This document shows, one piece after another, positions 1 through 7,717 of a stretch of DNA of 64,000 nt. Made by a program: the position numbers and the translations under genes. A model generated the notes under the pieces. That model made no database searches and had not been told where the DNA came from. It saw only the letters and a list, made by a program, of their open reading frames with translations. The number at the start of each line of letters is the position of its first letter. The first letter of the stretch is position 1. The stretch comes from VFZN01 sp964543955 (lineage in GTDB: Bacteria; Acidobacteriota; Vicinamibacteria; Vicinamibacterales; UBA2999). Location: contig CAZJBN010000007.1 of the NCBI GenBank assembly GCA_964543955.1, forward strand, positions 1 to 64,000, read 5' to 3'.

Positions 1-982
1 TCTCGCGGCGGATGTGCTGCTCGCGCGTCTGGAGCGTCAGCACGGTGGCCATCTGTCCCTGGGCATCGACCGAGACGCCGATGATGCGTCCCGGAATGTG
101 CCGGACGTGCTCCTGCTTCGTGGCGAAGAACGCGGCGTGCGGTCCGCCGTACCCCATGGGCACGCCAAACCGCTGCGAGTTGCCGAACACGATGTCGGCG
201 CCCATCTCGCCAGGCGGCGTGATCACCGTGAGCGCCAGCAGGTCGGTCGCGACCGCGACGAGGACACCCGCCGCGTGCGCGCCCTCGATGAAGCCGCGGA
301 GGTCGTCCACGCGGCCCGCTTCGTCGGGATTCTGCAGCAGGACGCCGAACACGGGGCCGTCGAAGCGCATCACATCGGCCGGACCGACGCGGAGTTCGAT
401 GCCGAGCGGTTCGGCCCGGCTGCGGAGGACGTCGAGCGTCTGCGGGAACACCCGATCGGAGACGAGAAAGATGCCGGCCGCGTGGCCGAGCTTGCTGCCC
501 TGCACGCGGTGCAGCAGGCCCATGGCCTCGCCGGCCGCCGTGCCTTCGTCGAGCAGGGACGCGTTGGCCACGGGCAGACCCGTCAGATCGGCCACGAGCG
601 TCTGGAAGTTCAGCAGCGATTCGAGACGGCCCTGGGCGATCTCCGCCTGGTACGGCGTGTAGGGCGTGTACCACCCGGTGTTCTCGAAGACCAGCCGCCG
701 AATCACGCTCGGCGTGAGCGTGTCGTGGTAGCCGAGTCCGATGAAGCTCCGGCACACCTGGTTTCTGGCGGCAATGGTCTCGAGGCGGGCGAGATAGGTG
801 GATTCGCTCTCGGCGGCGGCCAGCTGCAACGGGCGCTCGAGGCGGATGCGGGGCGGGACGACCTCGTCCATGAGCGCGTCGAGCGACGCGGCGCCGACGG
901 CTTCGAGCATGGCGTCCACGTCCGCGCCGCGCGGGCCGATGTGGCGGAGCGCAAAGGTGTCGATCGGGTCGAATGTCGTCAC
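1..982 (-). CDS. gcvP: Glycine dehydrogenase (decarboxylating), P protein, N-terminal part
   Basis: P protein of the glycine cleavage system: a PLP enzyme that decarboxylates glycine and passes the aminomethyl group to lipoyl-GcvH. The visible 327 residues match the start of the P protein: RHIGPR near residue 13, IGLGYHDT, NTGWYTPYTPYQAEI, LLDEGTAAGEA, the long stretch ending NSQRFGVPMGYGGPH, and TREQHIRRE at the window edge. The PLP lysine lies beyond the window, so it cannot be said whether this is the single-chain enzyme or the split gcvPA form; the RHIGP...M opening is known from both. Start is GTG, sharing GTGA with the gcvH stop, so translation is probably coupled. It is last of gcvT-gcvH-gcvP. 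Confidence 0.95.
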   Translation of the reverse strand, partial: MTTFDPIDTFALRHIGPRGADVDAMLEAVGAASLDALMDEVVPPRIRLERPLQLAAAESESTYLARLETIAARNQVCRSFIGLGYHDTLTPSVIRRLVFENTGWYTPYTPYQAEIAQGRLESLLNFQTLVADLTGLPVANASLLDEGTAAGEAMGLLHRVQGSKLGHAAGIFLVSDRVFPQTLDVLRSRAEPLGIELRVGPADVMRFDGPVFGVLLQNPDEAGRVDDLRGFIEGAHAAGVLVAVATDLLALTVITPPGEMGADIVFGNSQRFGVPMGYGGPHAAFFATKQEHVRHIPGRIIGVSVDAQGQMATVLTLQTREQHIRRE

Positions 983-1356
983 TTGGCCAGCAGCGCCTCG
1001 TACGCGGTTGCGTCCATCAACCCGTCCGCGGCGCCGGGCGAGGCGAGCCTGACCTTGACCATCCAGGTCTCGTGCGGCCTGCCATTCACGTCTTCGGGCT
1101 TGTCCTTGAGGCTCGTGTTCACCTCGACGACCTCTCCCGAGACCGGCGCGAAGAGCTCCGACACGGCCTTGACCGACTCGATGGTGCCGAAGACCTGCCC
1201 TTCGGTCAGGGTCGTGCCAACCTCAGGCAACTCCACGTAGACGACATCTCCCAGCTGCTGCTGGGCGAAGTCCGTGATGCCGACGGCGCCCACGCCGCCG
1301 TCCACCTGAATCCACTCGTGTTCCTTCGTGTACTTGAGATTGGTCGGGTATGCCAT
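979..1356 (-). CDS. gcvH: Glycine cleavage system H protein
   Basis: Lipoyl carrier of the glycine cleavage system, shuttling the aminomethyl group between P, T and L proteins in the cytoplasm. The 125-residue length is normal. KYTKEHEW near the N-terminus and GTIESVKAVSEL around residues 57-68 are family hallmarks; Lys63 is the predicted lipoylation site. The gene starts 25 bp after gcvT and overlaps gcvP by 4 nt, an obvious operon. No odd features. Confidence 0.97.
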   Translation of the reverse strand: MAYPTNLKYTKEHEWIQVDGGVGAVGITDFAQQQLGDVVYVELPEVGTTLTEGQVFGTIESVKAVSELFAPVSGEVVEVNTSLKDKPEDVNGRPHETWMVKVRLASPGAADGLMDATAYEALLAK

Positions 1357-1381
1357 GGCAGGTCTCGGTCGCGCTCTCGCG

Positions 1382-2500
1382 CTAGGACTTCTGTCGCTTG
1401 TAGAACGGCATCGGCGTGACCCTTGCGCTGGCCCGCCGGCCGCGGATGTCGATCTCGATCTCGGTGCCCGGCTCGCGGAGGGCGGGCGGCACGTAGGCCA
1501 TGCCGATGGCCTTCTTCAGGTACGGCGTCTGCGTCCCGCTCGTCACCACGCCCACGTCCCGGCCGTCCTTGACCACCTGGTGGCCGTGACGGGCGATGGC
1601 GCGGTCGATCATCTCGAAGCCGACGAGGATGCGCTCGACGCCCGCGGCCTTCTGGGCGTGGAGCACGTCGCGGCCGAGAAACGCCTCCTTCTTCCAGCCG
1701 ACAATCCATCCGAGGTCGGCTTCGACCACGGTGTGCGCGGTGTCGATGTCGTTGCCGTGCAGCCGCATCCCGGCTTCGAGGCGGAGCGTGTCGCGCGCGC
1801 CGAGCCCTGCGGGAACCAGCCCCGCGGGTCGTCCGGCCTGCAGAAGCGCGTCCCAGAGCCGCGGCGCCATGGCCGCCGGCACCATGACTTCGAAGCCGTC
1901 CTCGCCGGTGTATCCGGTGCGCGACACGGTTCCGCGGATGCCGGCAATCTCGCCGTGTGCGAACCAGTAGTACTTGATGGCCGGCAGGTCGATCGCGGTC
2001 AGCGTCTGCAGGATCTGCTGGCTCGCCGGACCCTGGATCGCCAGCAGCGCATACCGATCGCTGTTGTTCACGACGGCAATGCCGGGGACGGCTTCGGCGG
2101 CGCGGGCACTGATCCACGGAACGTCGGTGCCGATGTTGCCGGCATTGATCACCAGCAGGTAGTGGGAGGGGCCGAACCGGTAGACGAGCAGATCGTCGAC
2201 GAACGTCCCCTCGGGCGTGGTGAGCGCCGAGTATTGAATCTGTCCGACCTGCAGCTTCGACGCATCGTTGCTGCTGATGTGCTGAACGGCGTCGAGGGCG
2301 CCGGGGCCGGCAATCTCGACCTCGCCCATGTGGGACACGTCGAAGAGGCCGGCTGCCGTGCGCACGGCCATGTGCTCCGCCGTGATGCCGGAGTACTCGA
2401 CCGGCATGTCCCAGCCGCCGAAGGGCACCATACGGGCACCCAGGGCCAGATGCGAAGCGTGGAGGGGGGTTCTCTCGAGCGGGCCGCCAGCATCAGTCAT
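1382..2500 (-). CDS. gcvT: Glycine cleavage system T protein (aminomethyltransferase)
   Basis: Folate-dependent aminomethyltransferase that releases ammonia and makes 5,10-methylene-THF from the aminomethyl-lipoyl group on GcvH. 372 residues, the usual length. Characteristic stretches are RTPLHASHLALGARMVPFGG near the start, EYSGITAEHMAVRTAAGLFDVSHMGE around residue 35-60, SRTGYTGEDGFE mid-protein and the C-terminal barrel domain. First gene of the gcvT-H-P cluster; the 85 bp in front of it show no glycine-riboswitch-like sequence that I can recognise. Confidence 0.97.
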   Translation of the reverse strand: MTDAGGPLERTPLHASHLALGARMVPFGGWDMPVEYSGITAEHMAVRTAAGLFDVSHMGEVEIAGPGALDAVQHISSNDASKLQVGQIQYSALTTPEGTFVDDLLVYRFGPSHYLLVINAGNIGTDVPWISARAAEAVPGIAVVNNSDRYALLAIQGPASQQILQTLTAIDLPAIKYYWFAHGEIAGIRGTVSRTGYTGEDGFEVMVPAAMAPRLWDALLQAGRPAGLVPAGLGARDTLRLEAGMRLHGNDIDTAHTVVEADLGWIVGWKKEAFLGRDVLHAQKAAGVERILVGFEMIDRAIARHGHQVVKDGRDVGVVTSGTQTPYLKKAIGMAYVPPALREPGTEIEIDIRGRRASARVTPMPFYKRQKS

Positions 2501-2585
2501 CGAATCGTGTCCGCGGCCTCACCGGTGCCGTCGAAGACACTAGACGGTACTATGCCGTCCCGGAAGGGTCAAGGATGCACCGGGC

Positions 2586-3074
2586 TCATTCGGCGCGCGC
2601 CCGGCTGGCGACCAGCGTGACATCGCTCGCCCCGTCCAGGTCGGGCGACACGTCGAGATCGGTGTCGAAGGCAATCCCGGCGTGAAAGCGCATCGGCGAC
2701 AGGCTGGCCACTGCGCAGCGTGTGACCCGGCCCGAGGCCACGAGCCGCGTCCGGTCGTCCGCGACGAGGTGAAGGTCCATCCGCGCGCCGATGTACAACC
2801 GGACGGGCGACTCGATGAGCGCGCCCGATCGACCGATGTCCTTGATGCGGACGGAGGTGCCCGGTCGGAGCACGGCCTCACCCGACCAGCCCGCCTCGGA
2901 GGGCTCGAATCGATCCGACCGCCGCCGGTTCGTGCTCGGCGGCGGGACTGGCGACGGTCCGCCGCTCTGGCCAATCATGCGCAGCCGGCCGCTCGGGCGC
3001 TGTCCGAGCGTCGCGCCGGCCTCACCATCTCTGAGGCCGAGGAGCGCTCGCAGTTGCTTGTTCGACAGGCTCAT
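2586..3074 (-). CDS. PilZ domain protein
   Basis: Predicted cytoplasmic PilZ-domain protein, a family that often binds cyclic di-GMP and controls motility, pili or polysaccharide. 162 residues from the ATG at 3074 (MSLSNKQL); a longer reading frame upstream has no support. A disordered N-terminal ~60 residues ends in NRRRSDRFEP, which holds an RxxxR motif, then a beta-rich region with KDIGRSGALIE. The second c-di-GMP motif is normally (D/N)xSxxG; here it is DIGRSG, with Gly for Ser, so binding is uncertain. A second PilZ protein with the same layout lies 3 kb away (6000-6461). Confidence 0.75.
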   Translation of the reverse strand: MSLSNKQLRALLGLRDGEAGATLGQRPSGRLRMIGQSGGPSPVPPPSTNRRRSDRFEPSEAGWSGEAVLRPGTSVRIKDIGRSGALIESPVRLYIGARMDLHLVADDRTRLVASGRVTRCAVASLSPMRFHAGIAFDTDLDVSPDLDGASDVTLVASRARAE

Positions 3075-3270
3075 TTTGAGGAGTACCGGATCCAGTCGCT
3101 TCCAGGGATGCAAACTCCTCGCCGCACGCGACCCGCCTGCTCCCGAAACGGAACTCCAACCTGACAAACCGCTTCGAGGCGGAAATTGGCGTCGTCGTGG
3201 GCGCCGGCGGGCTGCCCACCAGCGATCCGGCCGCCAAAGTCCGCCTGCGCTCCGCCTTTTTTCGTCGGCC

Positions 3271-3471
3271 TCAGGCCTTGTATCGCGCTCGGCGCACGGA
3301 CTCCCCGACGATGATGGCCAGGGCGATTGAGGCGATGAGGCCTGCCCAGACCATCCACGGGGCGGTGGTGACGCCTCCCGCGGTTGCGGCGCCCAGGGCA
3401 CCGCCAACCAGCACGCCCGCCAGGAGGAATCCGGCGACGACTTCGAGCACCAGCCAGACGATTCTGCTCAT
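3271..3471 (-). CDS. Small two-helix membrane protein
   Basis: 66-residue protein starting at the ATG at 3471 (MSRIVWLV), preceded by GGAGCAGTC as a plausible ribosome site. Two hydrophobic helices (about residues 4-29, Gly/Ala-rich, and 37-55) flank a short loop, and the tail is basic (RRARYKA). It resembles small glycine-zipper-like membrane proteins but I do not recognise a family. It follows the secreted protein at 3536-4273 by 64 bp, with a strong hairpin in between. Confidence 0.6.
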   Translation of the reverse strand: MSRIVWLVLEVVAGFLLAGVLVGGALGAATAGGVTTAPWMVWAGLIASIALAIIVGESVRRARYKA

Positions 3472-3496
3472 GACTGCTCCTATATGCCTCCTGCGA

Positions 3497-3523
3497 TGCG
3501 GCGGGCGACGAGCGCCCGCCGCA
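3497..3523 (-). terminator. GC-rich hairpin between two small genes
   Basis: Perfect 11-bp inverted repeat TGCGGCGGGCG / CGCCCGCCGCA with a 5-nt loop, just downstream of the 3536-4273 gene. No T run follows on the minus strand, so it may be an mRNA 3'-end stabiliser or a relic of the palindromic repeat family rather than a true intrinsic terminator. Confidence 0.5.
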
Positions 3524-3535
3524 CCGAGGCGACTT

Positions 3536-4273
3536 CTACACGGCCGGCAGGCCGCCGGCGCACGCGATGGCGCCAAACCACGCAAGCTCGACCTTCACGG
3601 TCCATTCGAAGTGGCACCCGTGCCAGAGCAGGATGTTCCACCGGTTGATGTCGAGGCATGCCTCGAGGTCGTACCAGTACTGGTTGACGGTGCTCGAGTA
3701 ATCGTTCCAGCACTCAGGAACGATCCGCGCGAACTGGATGCCCGGCTGTCCCGAACGCGCGGCTGCAATCCTCTGCATCCCGACGACATCGCCGCCCAGC
3801 ATGCTGACGAACGCGAGGGCGGAGGCGACGGGTGCCGGCGCCTGCACGCCGCCATCGAGTACCGTGCGCAGCCGCCCTGCGGCCTCGAGCGCGGTCGATC
3901 CCTGGAGCACGGCCCGCACCGCGCCAAATTCTTCTTTGCTGACCTTCGACGCGATCAGCTTCGCCCCGCGGCCGCCACGTGCCACGTGTACTTCGCCGGC
4001 GGACAAGGTCACCGTGACGCGATCGCGATCCGTGGACACGACGATCGTCGCGCGATCGCCGGCTGTCCGCTTCTCGACGCGCACGTCCTTGTCCTGTGCG
4101 ACCAGCACGGCTTCGCCTCCCGCCACAGCTGCCGTGAACGTCACGCCAGCCTCCGTCCGCTGCAGTGTCTTCGACTGGTCGGCCGCCGCCTGACCACCAG
4201 CGATCACCTGTATTGCCATCACCAACCCGCTCGCGACCGCCACACGGCCCTCGAATCTCCTGCGCTGAGCCAT
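3536..4273 (-). CDS. Hypothetical secreted protein
   Basis: 245 residues from the ATG at 4273, chosen because GGGAGG lies 6 nt upstream of it (the in-frame ATG at 4279 abuts the GGGAGG). An N-terminal hydrophobic stretch (VAVASGLVMAIQVIAGG) followed by AAA suggests a Sec signal peptide. The middle is beta-rich with alternating charged residues (RATIVVSTDRDRVTVTLSAGE); the C-terminus has several Trp and Cys residues (PECWNDYSS, LEACLDINRWN, WHGCHFEWTVK). No recognised family. It may form a unit with the following 66-residue membrane protein. Confidence 0.6.
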   Translation of the reverse strand: MAQRRRFEGRVAVASGLVMAIQVIAGGQAAADQSKTLQRTEAGVTFTAAVAGGEAVLVAQDKDVRVEKRTAGDRATIVVSTDRDRVTVTLSAGEVHVARGGRGAKLIASKVSKEEFGAVRAVLQGSTALEAAGRLRTVLDGGVQAPAPVASALAFVSMLGGDVVGMQRIAAARSGQPGIQFARIVPECWNDYSSTVNQYWYDLEACLDINRWNILLWHGCHFEWTVKVELAWFGAIACAGGLPAV

Positions 4274-4383
4274 GGTCATCCTCCCGCGACTTGCTGTCGA
4301 GCGGCGTCTGACCTCGAGTGTGCTGTCCTCCTCTACCTCGCCGTCGTGTTTGGCCGAAGGTGTTCGGCACGCTCACGCGGCAC

Positions 4384-5817
4384 TCAGGGCCGGACCTGGG
4401 CGGCGCCTTGCGCGCCCGCGTCATCGGCAACCTGCTGCCGGGGAGGCCGGGGATCCTGGCACTTCGGACCCGGCCGGAAGCGGAGATACGCATTCAAAGT
4501 GTGATACGAGATGCCCAGCCGCCGGCATGCCTCGCGCTTGTTGCCGCGGCTTCGCTCCAGCATGAGGCGCGCGTACCGACTGCCCCATGCGCGCATCGTG
4601 TCGTCGGCTTGTGCCGCCGGCATGACGATGGTTCCGTAGTCTCCCCGCAGGCTTGCGGGAAGATCGTCGAGCCGAATCTGGCGGCTCTCGGATGTGGCGA
4701 TGGCGCCCTCGATCATCCGCTCGAGCTCCCTGACGTTGCCAGGCCACTCGTACGCCATCAGCGCATCCACGGCCGCGGGCGTCATCGTCAAACGGGTTCG
4801 TCCTTCGTGACGCGAGAGGAAATACTGCGTGAGCTCCAGGATGTCGCCCTTCCGAACGCGCAGGGGCAGCACGCGGACCTCCACGCCGCTCAACCGGTAG
4901 AACAGGTCGGCACGAAACACGCCCCGCTCCACCAGTCCCGCCAGGCTCCGGTTGGTGGCCGCGACAATGCGGACGTCGACACGCCGTCCACCGGTACTGC
5001 CGACGCGCTCGACGGTGAGATCCTGGATGGCGCGGAGCAGCTTGGCCTGCGCCGACAGCGAGAGGTCGGATACTTCGTCCAGGAAGAGCGTGCCGCCGTC
5101 GGCGTGCTCGAACTTGCCACGGCGGCCTCGCACGCCCGTCGCCGTCCGATCCTCGATGCCGAAGAGCTCGGCTTCGATGAGTGTCTCGACGAGCGCCGCG
5201 CAGTTGATCGCGACGAACGGGCCCTGTCGCCGCCGGCTCAGCTCGTGGACCTGGCGCGCCACCAGTTCCTTGCCGACGCCGCTCTCGCCCTCGATGAGAA
5301 TGGTGAAGTCCGTCGCCGCGACGCGTTCGACCCGCTCGCGGAGCATCTGCATGACCTCGCTCGAGCCGATGAGCGGCGCCACCTCGTCGCGGACCTGGGT
5401 GACCAGCGCCGAGACGGCAACGCCGGCCCGCTCGGACTCGAGCACCACGGCCGCCAATGCGGCGGCTGATTCCAGCAACTGACACGTCCACCCATCCGGA
5501 CGGGAGGTCGGATCGAAGGAGGCCTCCAGCACGACCCGCGGACCACCCGGCCGAAGCGGCACGGCAAAGGCCGCATAGTCCCGCGTGAGAACCGGTCGGC
5601 CAACCTTGAGATCCGCCGCGGTCGCCACTTCGGTGAGCTGGACGTTCCGGACGCGGGCGAGTCCCGACAGCCGCGCGGTAAGCGCACCGCTGATCTCGGC
5701 AACGCCGCTGGCGCCGAGGGCGGCGTCGGCCACCTCCCGCACCAACGTGTGCAACCCATGACGTCGATCCGGCTGACGTGGCTCCTGCTTCGTGCGAACG
5801 ACCGGCGCGGTATCCAT
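4384..5817 (-). CDS. Fis-type AAA+ transcriptional regulator without GAFTGA loop
   Basis: 477-residue regulator starting at the ATG at 5817 (MDTAPVVRT), with GAGAGGAG upstream. Residues ~1-150 form a GAF-like sensory region; the AAA+ domain follows with Walker A GESGVGKE, Walker B GGTLFLDEVSDLS, sensor I RIVAATNR and the arginine-finger FRADLFYRLSGVEV. The C-terminus is a Fis-like helix-turn-helix (RGNKREACRRLGISYHTLNAYLR). The sigma-54-contacting GAFTGA loop is missing: between ELFG and KFEHADGG the sequence reads IEDRTATGVRGRRG. It is therefore uncertain whether it activates sigma-54 promoters; related divergent members act on sigma-70 or as repressors. Neighbours suggest pilus or surface functions, but no target is visible. 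Confidence 0.85.
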   Translation of the reverse strand: MDTAPVVRTKQEPRQPDRRHGLHTLVREVADAALGASGVAEISGALTARLSGLARVRNVQLTEVATAADLKVGRPVLTRDYAAFAVPLRPGGPRVVLEASFDPTSRPDGWTCQLLESAAALAAVVLESERAGVAVSALVTQVRDEVAPLIGSSEVMQMLRERVERVAATDFTILIEGESGVGKELVARQVHELSRRRQGPFVAINCAALVETLIEAELFGIEDRTATGVRGRRGKFEHADGGTLFLDEVSDLSLSAQAKLLRAIQDLTVERVGSTGGRRVDVRIVAATNRSLAGLVERGVFRADLFYRLSGVEVRVLPLRVRKGDILELTQYFLSRHEGRTRLTMTPAAVDALMAYEWPGNVRELERMIEGAIATSESRQIRLDDLPASLRGDYGTIVMPAAQADDTMRAWGSRYARLMLERSRGNKREACRRLGISYHTLNAYLRFRPGPKCQDPRPPRQQVADDAGAQGAAQVRP

Positions 5818-5946
5818 GGCCCCCACTCCTCTCTCGGTGACGAGCGGAGGGACGGATTCCAAGGGAAATGCCAACCGCGGCCTCGACCGAATTTCAGCCT
5901 GTTTCTGCACTTCTGCCTCCGGCCGCCTCGCGATCCGTTCACGCGA

Positions 5947-6006
5947 CGGGTAGTTAGTTCCCAGACCAACGTCCATCCCGAACAGGTAGCGGGAACCAAC
6001 TACCCG
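5947..6006 (-). terminator. Long-stem inverted repeat after PilZ gene
   Basis: A 16-nt arm (5947-5962, CGGGTAGTTAGTTCCC) pairs with 5991-6006 (GGGAACCAACTACCCG) with one mismatch and a 28-nt loop. The right arm contains the TAG stop codon of the 6000-6461 gene. Likely transcript end or mRNA 3' structure before the regulator gene at 5817. Confidence 0.55.
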
Positions 6007-6461
6007 AGATGGACTTCCATGAGCTCGACCATCCGGTCGAACTCCATGGCACCCCGATATCGCAGCGGCTCGAGGCCGCTGATCTGGCATCGTCCGACGC
6101 GACCCCCGACAATGAGCCGTCGACCCTCGTGGCAGGCCGTCAGGTGAAGTTCGGTCCTGGCGCCCGGTCGCAGCCTGGCGGTCGACTCGAGGAGCGCGCC
6201 GAGCGGGCCGATGTTCACCACGCGAACGACGAGGCCCGGACGAAGCACGGCGTCCTCGTTCCAGCCCGTGCTTTCCGGCGCCAGGCGCGGCATCCGCCGC
6301 CTCTCGCGCAGGCGCTCGGCTCGCAGCCCGTGACGAGGCGCCACGGACTGCGGGATTCCGGGCTGGTGCCGTCCCTGACTCGCCGAGGAGCGCGGGACCT
6401 CGGCCCACGCTTCGGTCTTCGCGCCAGTCCCAGCGAGCTCGTGGTCACCTCGCTCGGGCAT
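6000..6461 (-). CDS. PilZ domain protein (second copy)
   Basis: 153 residues from the ATG at 6461 (MPERGDHE), chosen because the prepilin-like gene ends at 6479. A basic, low-complexity N-terminus (RLRERRRMPR) leads into a beta-rich PilZ fold: DAVLRPGLVVRVVNIGPLGALLES, then RLIVGGRVGRCQI. As in the 2586-3074 protein, the (D/N)xSxxG motif reads NIGPLG. The two proteins share the order tail-PilZ and the phrase 'AVLRPG..VR..(D/N)IG..GALIES', so they look like paralogues. Start is the weakest part of the call. Confidence 0.65.
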   Translation of the reverse strand: MPERGDHELAGTGAKTEAWAEVPRSSASQGRHQPGIPQSVAPRHGLRAERLRERRRMPRLAPESTGWNEDAVLRPGLVVRVVNIGPLGALLESTARLRPGARTELHLTACHEGRRLIVGGRVGRCQISGLEPLRYRGAMEFDRMVELMEVHLG

Positions 6462-6478
6462 CCGTTCGGCCTGGCTCG

Positions 6479-7069
6479 CTACGATCGCCACCCACCGGCT
6501 CCCCGATCGAATCGCAGCAGGCGCACGCGTCCGGTGGCCCCCATCACGCGAAGCGCCAGCTGCGGGCCGCGCGATGCGGACACATAGAGCGTCCCGCTCG
6601 TGGCGGACCCGGTCGGGCTGAACGACAGGAGCGACGTGCGTCCGATCCGGATCGCGTCGCTCCCGGCCTCCAGCGTGCCGTTGCCGCCGATGTCCGGCAC
6701 CGATTGATTGATGCGCAGGGCCACGTCTCGCACGTGGTCCGACAATCGCTCCTCCGGTCCGATCGGCCAGTCGATACCGTGGGCGATGTCCGCGGTCGAG
6801 ACACCGTTGCCGTTGCCATCGACGAAGACCTGCCACCGCGCCTCCGGACCGTCGCCCGTCCATCTGAGCGCCACGCAGGCGCCCCGGCGCAATGCCTCGA
6901 GCTGCGCGCGAACGACCTGGCCTTTCAGGTACTGCGCGCCGACCTCAGCCCGATCCCGATCCATGGCGCCGGCGACCGCCGGAATGGCGGCCGCCGTCAC
7001 GATGGTCGCCACTGCCGTCGCCACGACGATGTCGACAATGGCCAGGCCGCGAGCGCTACCTGGGACCAC
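6479..7069 (-). CDS. Type IV pilin/pseudopilin-like protein (GspH/FimT type)
   Basis: 196-residue protein with a short leader (MVPGSARG), a predicted prepilin peptidase site after Gly8 and a hydrophobic N-terminal helix (LAIVDIVVATAVATIVTAAA), followed by a helix with YLKGQVVRAQLEALRRG, then a beta-rich globular part. The layout matches GspH/FimT minor pseudopilins. The residue at +5 of the mature protein, nearly always Glu, is Asp here, and +1 is Leu instead of Phe. It overlaps the ComEA-like gene upstream by 14 bp, so the two may be co-translated; both families occur in DNA-uptake and pilus systems. Confidence 0.7.
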   Translation of the reverse strand: MVPGSARGLAIVDIVVATAVATIVTAAAIPAVAGAMDRDRAEVGAQYLKGQVVRAQLEALRRGACVALRWTGDGPEARWQVFVDGNGNGVSTADIAHGIDWPIGPEERLSDHVRDVALRINQSVPDIGGNGTLEAGSDAIRIGRTSLLSFSPTGSATSGTLYVSASRGPQLALRVMGATGRVRLLRFDRGAGGWRS

Positions 7070-7379
7070 CCGCCTTCTCCGGCTTCGGCTGGACGGTCAC
7101 GAGCGGCTTGAGCTTGAGGAAGCTCTTCTCGCCAATGCCCTTGACGTTCATGAGCTCCTCGACCTTCTTGAAGCCGCCGGTCCTGGTGCGGTGCTCGATG
7201 ATCCGCTGGGCCGTGCTGGGACCGATGCCCGGCAGCGATTCCAGGTCCGCGAGCGTGGCGGTGTTGAGATCGATGGCGGCCTTGGCCGCTGGCGCTGGCG
7301 CCTGTTGCGCCATGGTCGGCGAGGGAACGGTCGCGAGAAGCGCGCCGGCAATGAGCGCGCACAGCAGATACTTCGGCAT
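7056..7379 (-). CDS. ComEA-like helix-hairpin-helix protein
   Basis: 107 residues from the ATG at 7379, preceded by GGAGG at good spacing. A signal peptide (MPKYLLCALIAGALLATV...MAQ) is followed by a short Ala/Pro linker and a ComEA-type HhH pair: IDLNTATLADLESLPGIG, STAQRIIEHR, VEELMNVKGIGEKSFLKL. Exported HhH proteins of this kind bind double-stranded DNA in the periplasm during transformation, though many orphan copies have no proven role. Overlaps the following pilin-like gene. Confidence 0.8.
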   Translation of the reverse strand: MPKYLLCALIAGALLATVPSPTMAQQAPAPAAKAAIDLNTATLADLESLPGIGPSTAQRIIEHRTRTGGFKKVEELMNVKGIGEKSFLKLKPLVTVQPKPEKAGGPR

Positions 7380-7717
7380 GGGTCCTCCAGTCGCACGGAT
7401 GTGCGTCATAACCGGGGGACCGTCGTCCATGCCCTGTAACGGAGGTCAAGCGCCACCAGCATGCGGAGTCCGATCGCCCGGTAGCCCTCCATCGAGCAAC
7501 GGCCACGCCGATTGCGTCGCACTCCGTTCAAGTCGCTGAGCACGCGGGAGTTCGCTGAGGATCTGGCGCCTCGGCAGGCAGAGCGTGGCGCGGGGAAACG
7601 TGAACGCCGGTTGCGCGCGGGCGGGGACGCCCGCCGAAATCACGAGAGAAACGGGCGATCAGCGGTCGGCAACGCCGGTTGCGCGGCGGCAACGACAGTT
7701 GCACGTCGCAGGCACGG
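7380..7717. other. 338-bp intergenic region with small hairpin and direct repeat
   Basis: Lies between the end of qhpE and the start of the ComEA-like gene. No convincing reading frame. It holds a perfect 7-bp-stem hairpin (GCGGGCG-GGGA-CGCCCGC, 7617-7634) and a 15-bp direct repeat AACGCCGGTTGCGCG at 7603-7617 and 7671-7685. The hairpin may end the qhp transcript. The ComEA promoter should also be here but I cannot place it. Confidence 0.5.

Noticed and set aside
2501..2585. Glycine riboswitch before gcvT
   Set aside because: The 85-bp region is too short for a tandem aptamer and lacks its conserved purine motifs.
3075..3270. c-di-GMP riboswitch upstream of the PilZ gene
   Set aside because: I could not find the conserved GGCAAACC / CGCAAAG elements of the GEMM motif on the minus strand.
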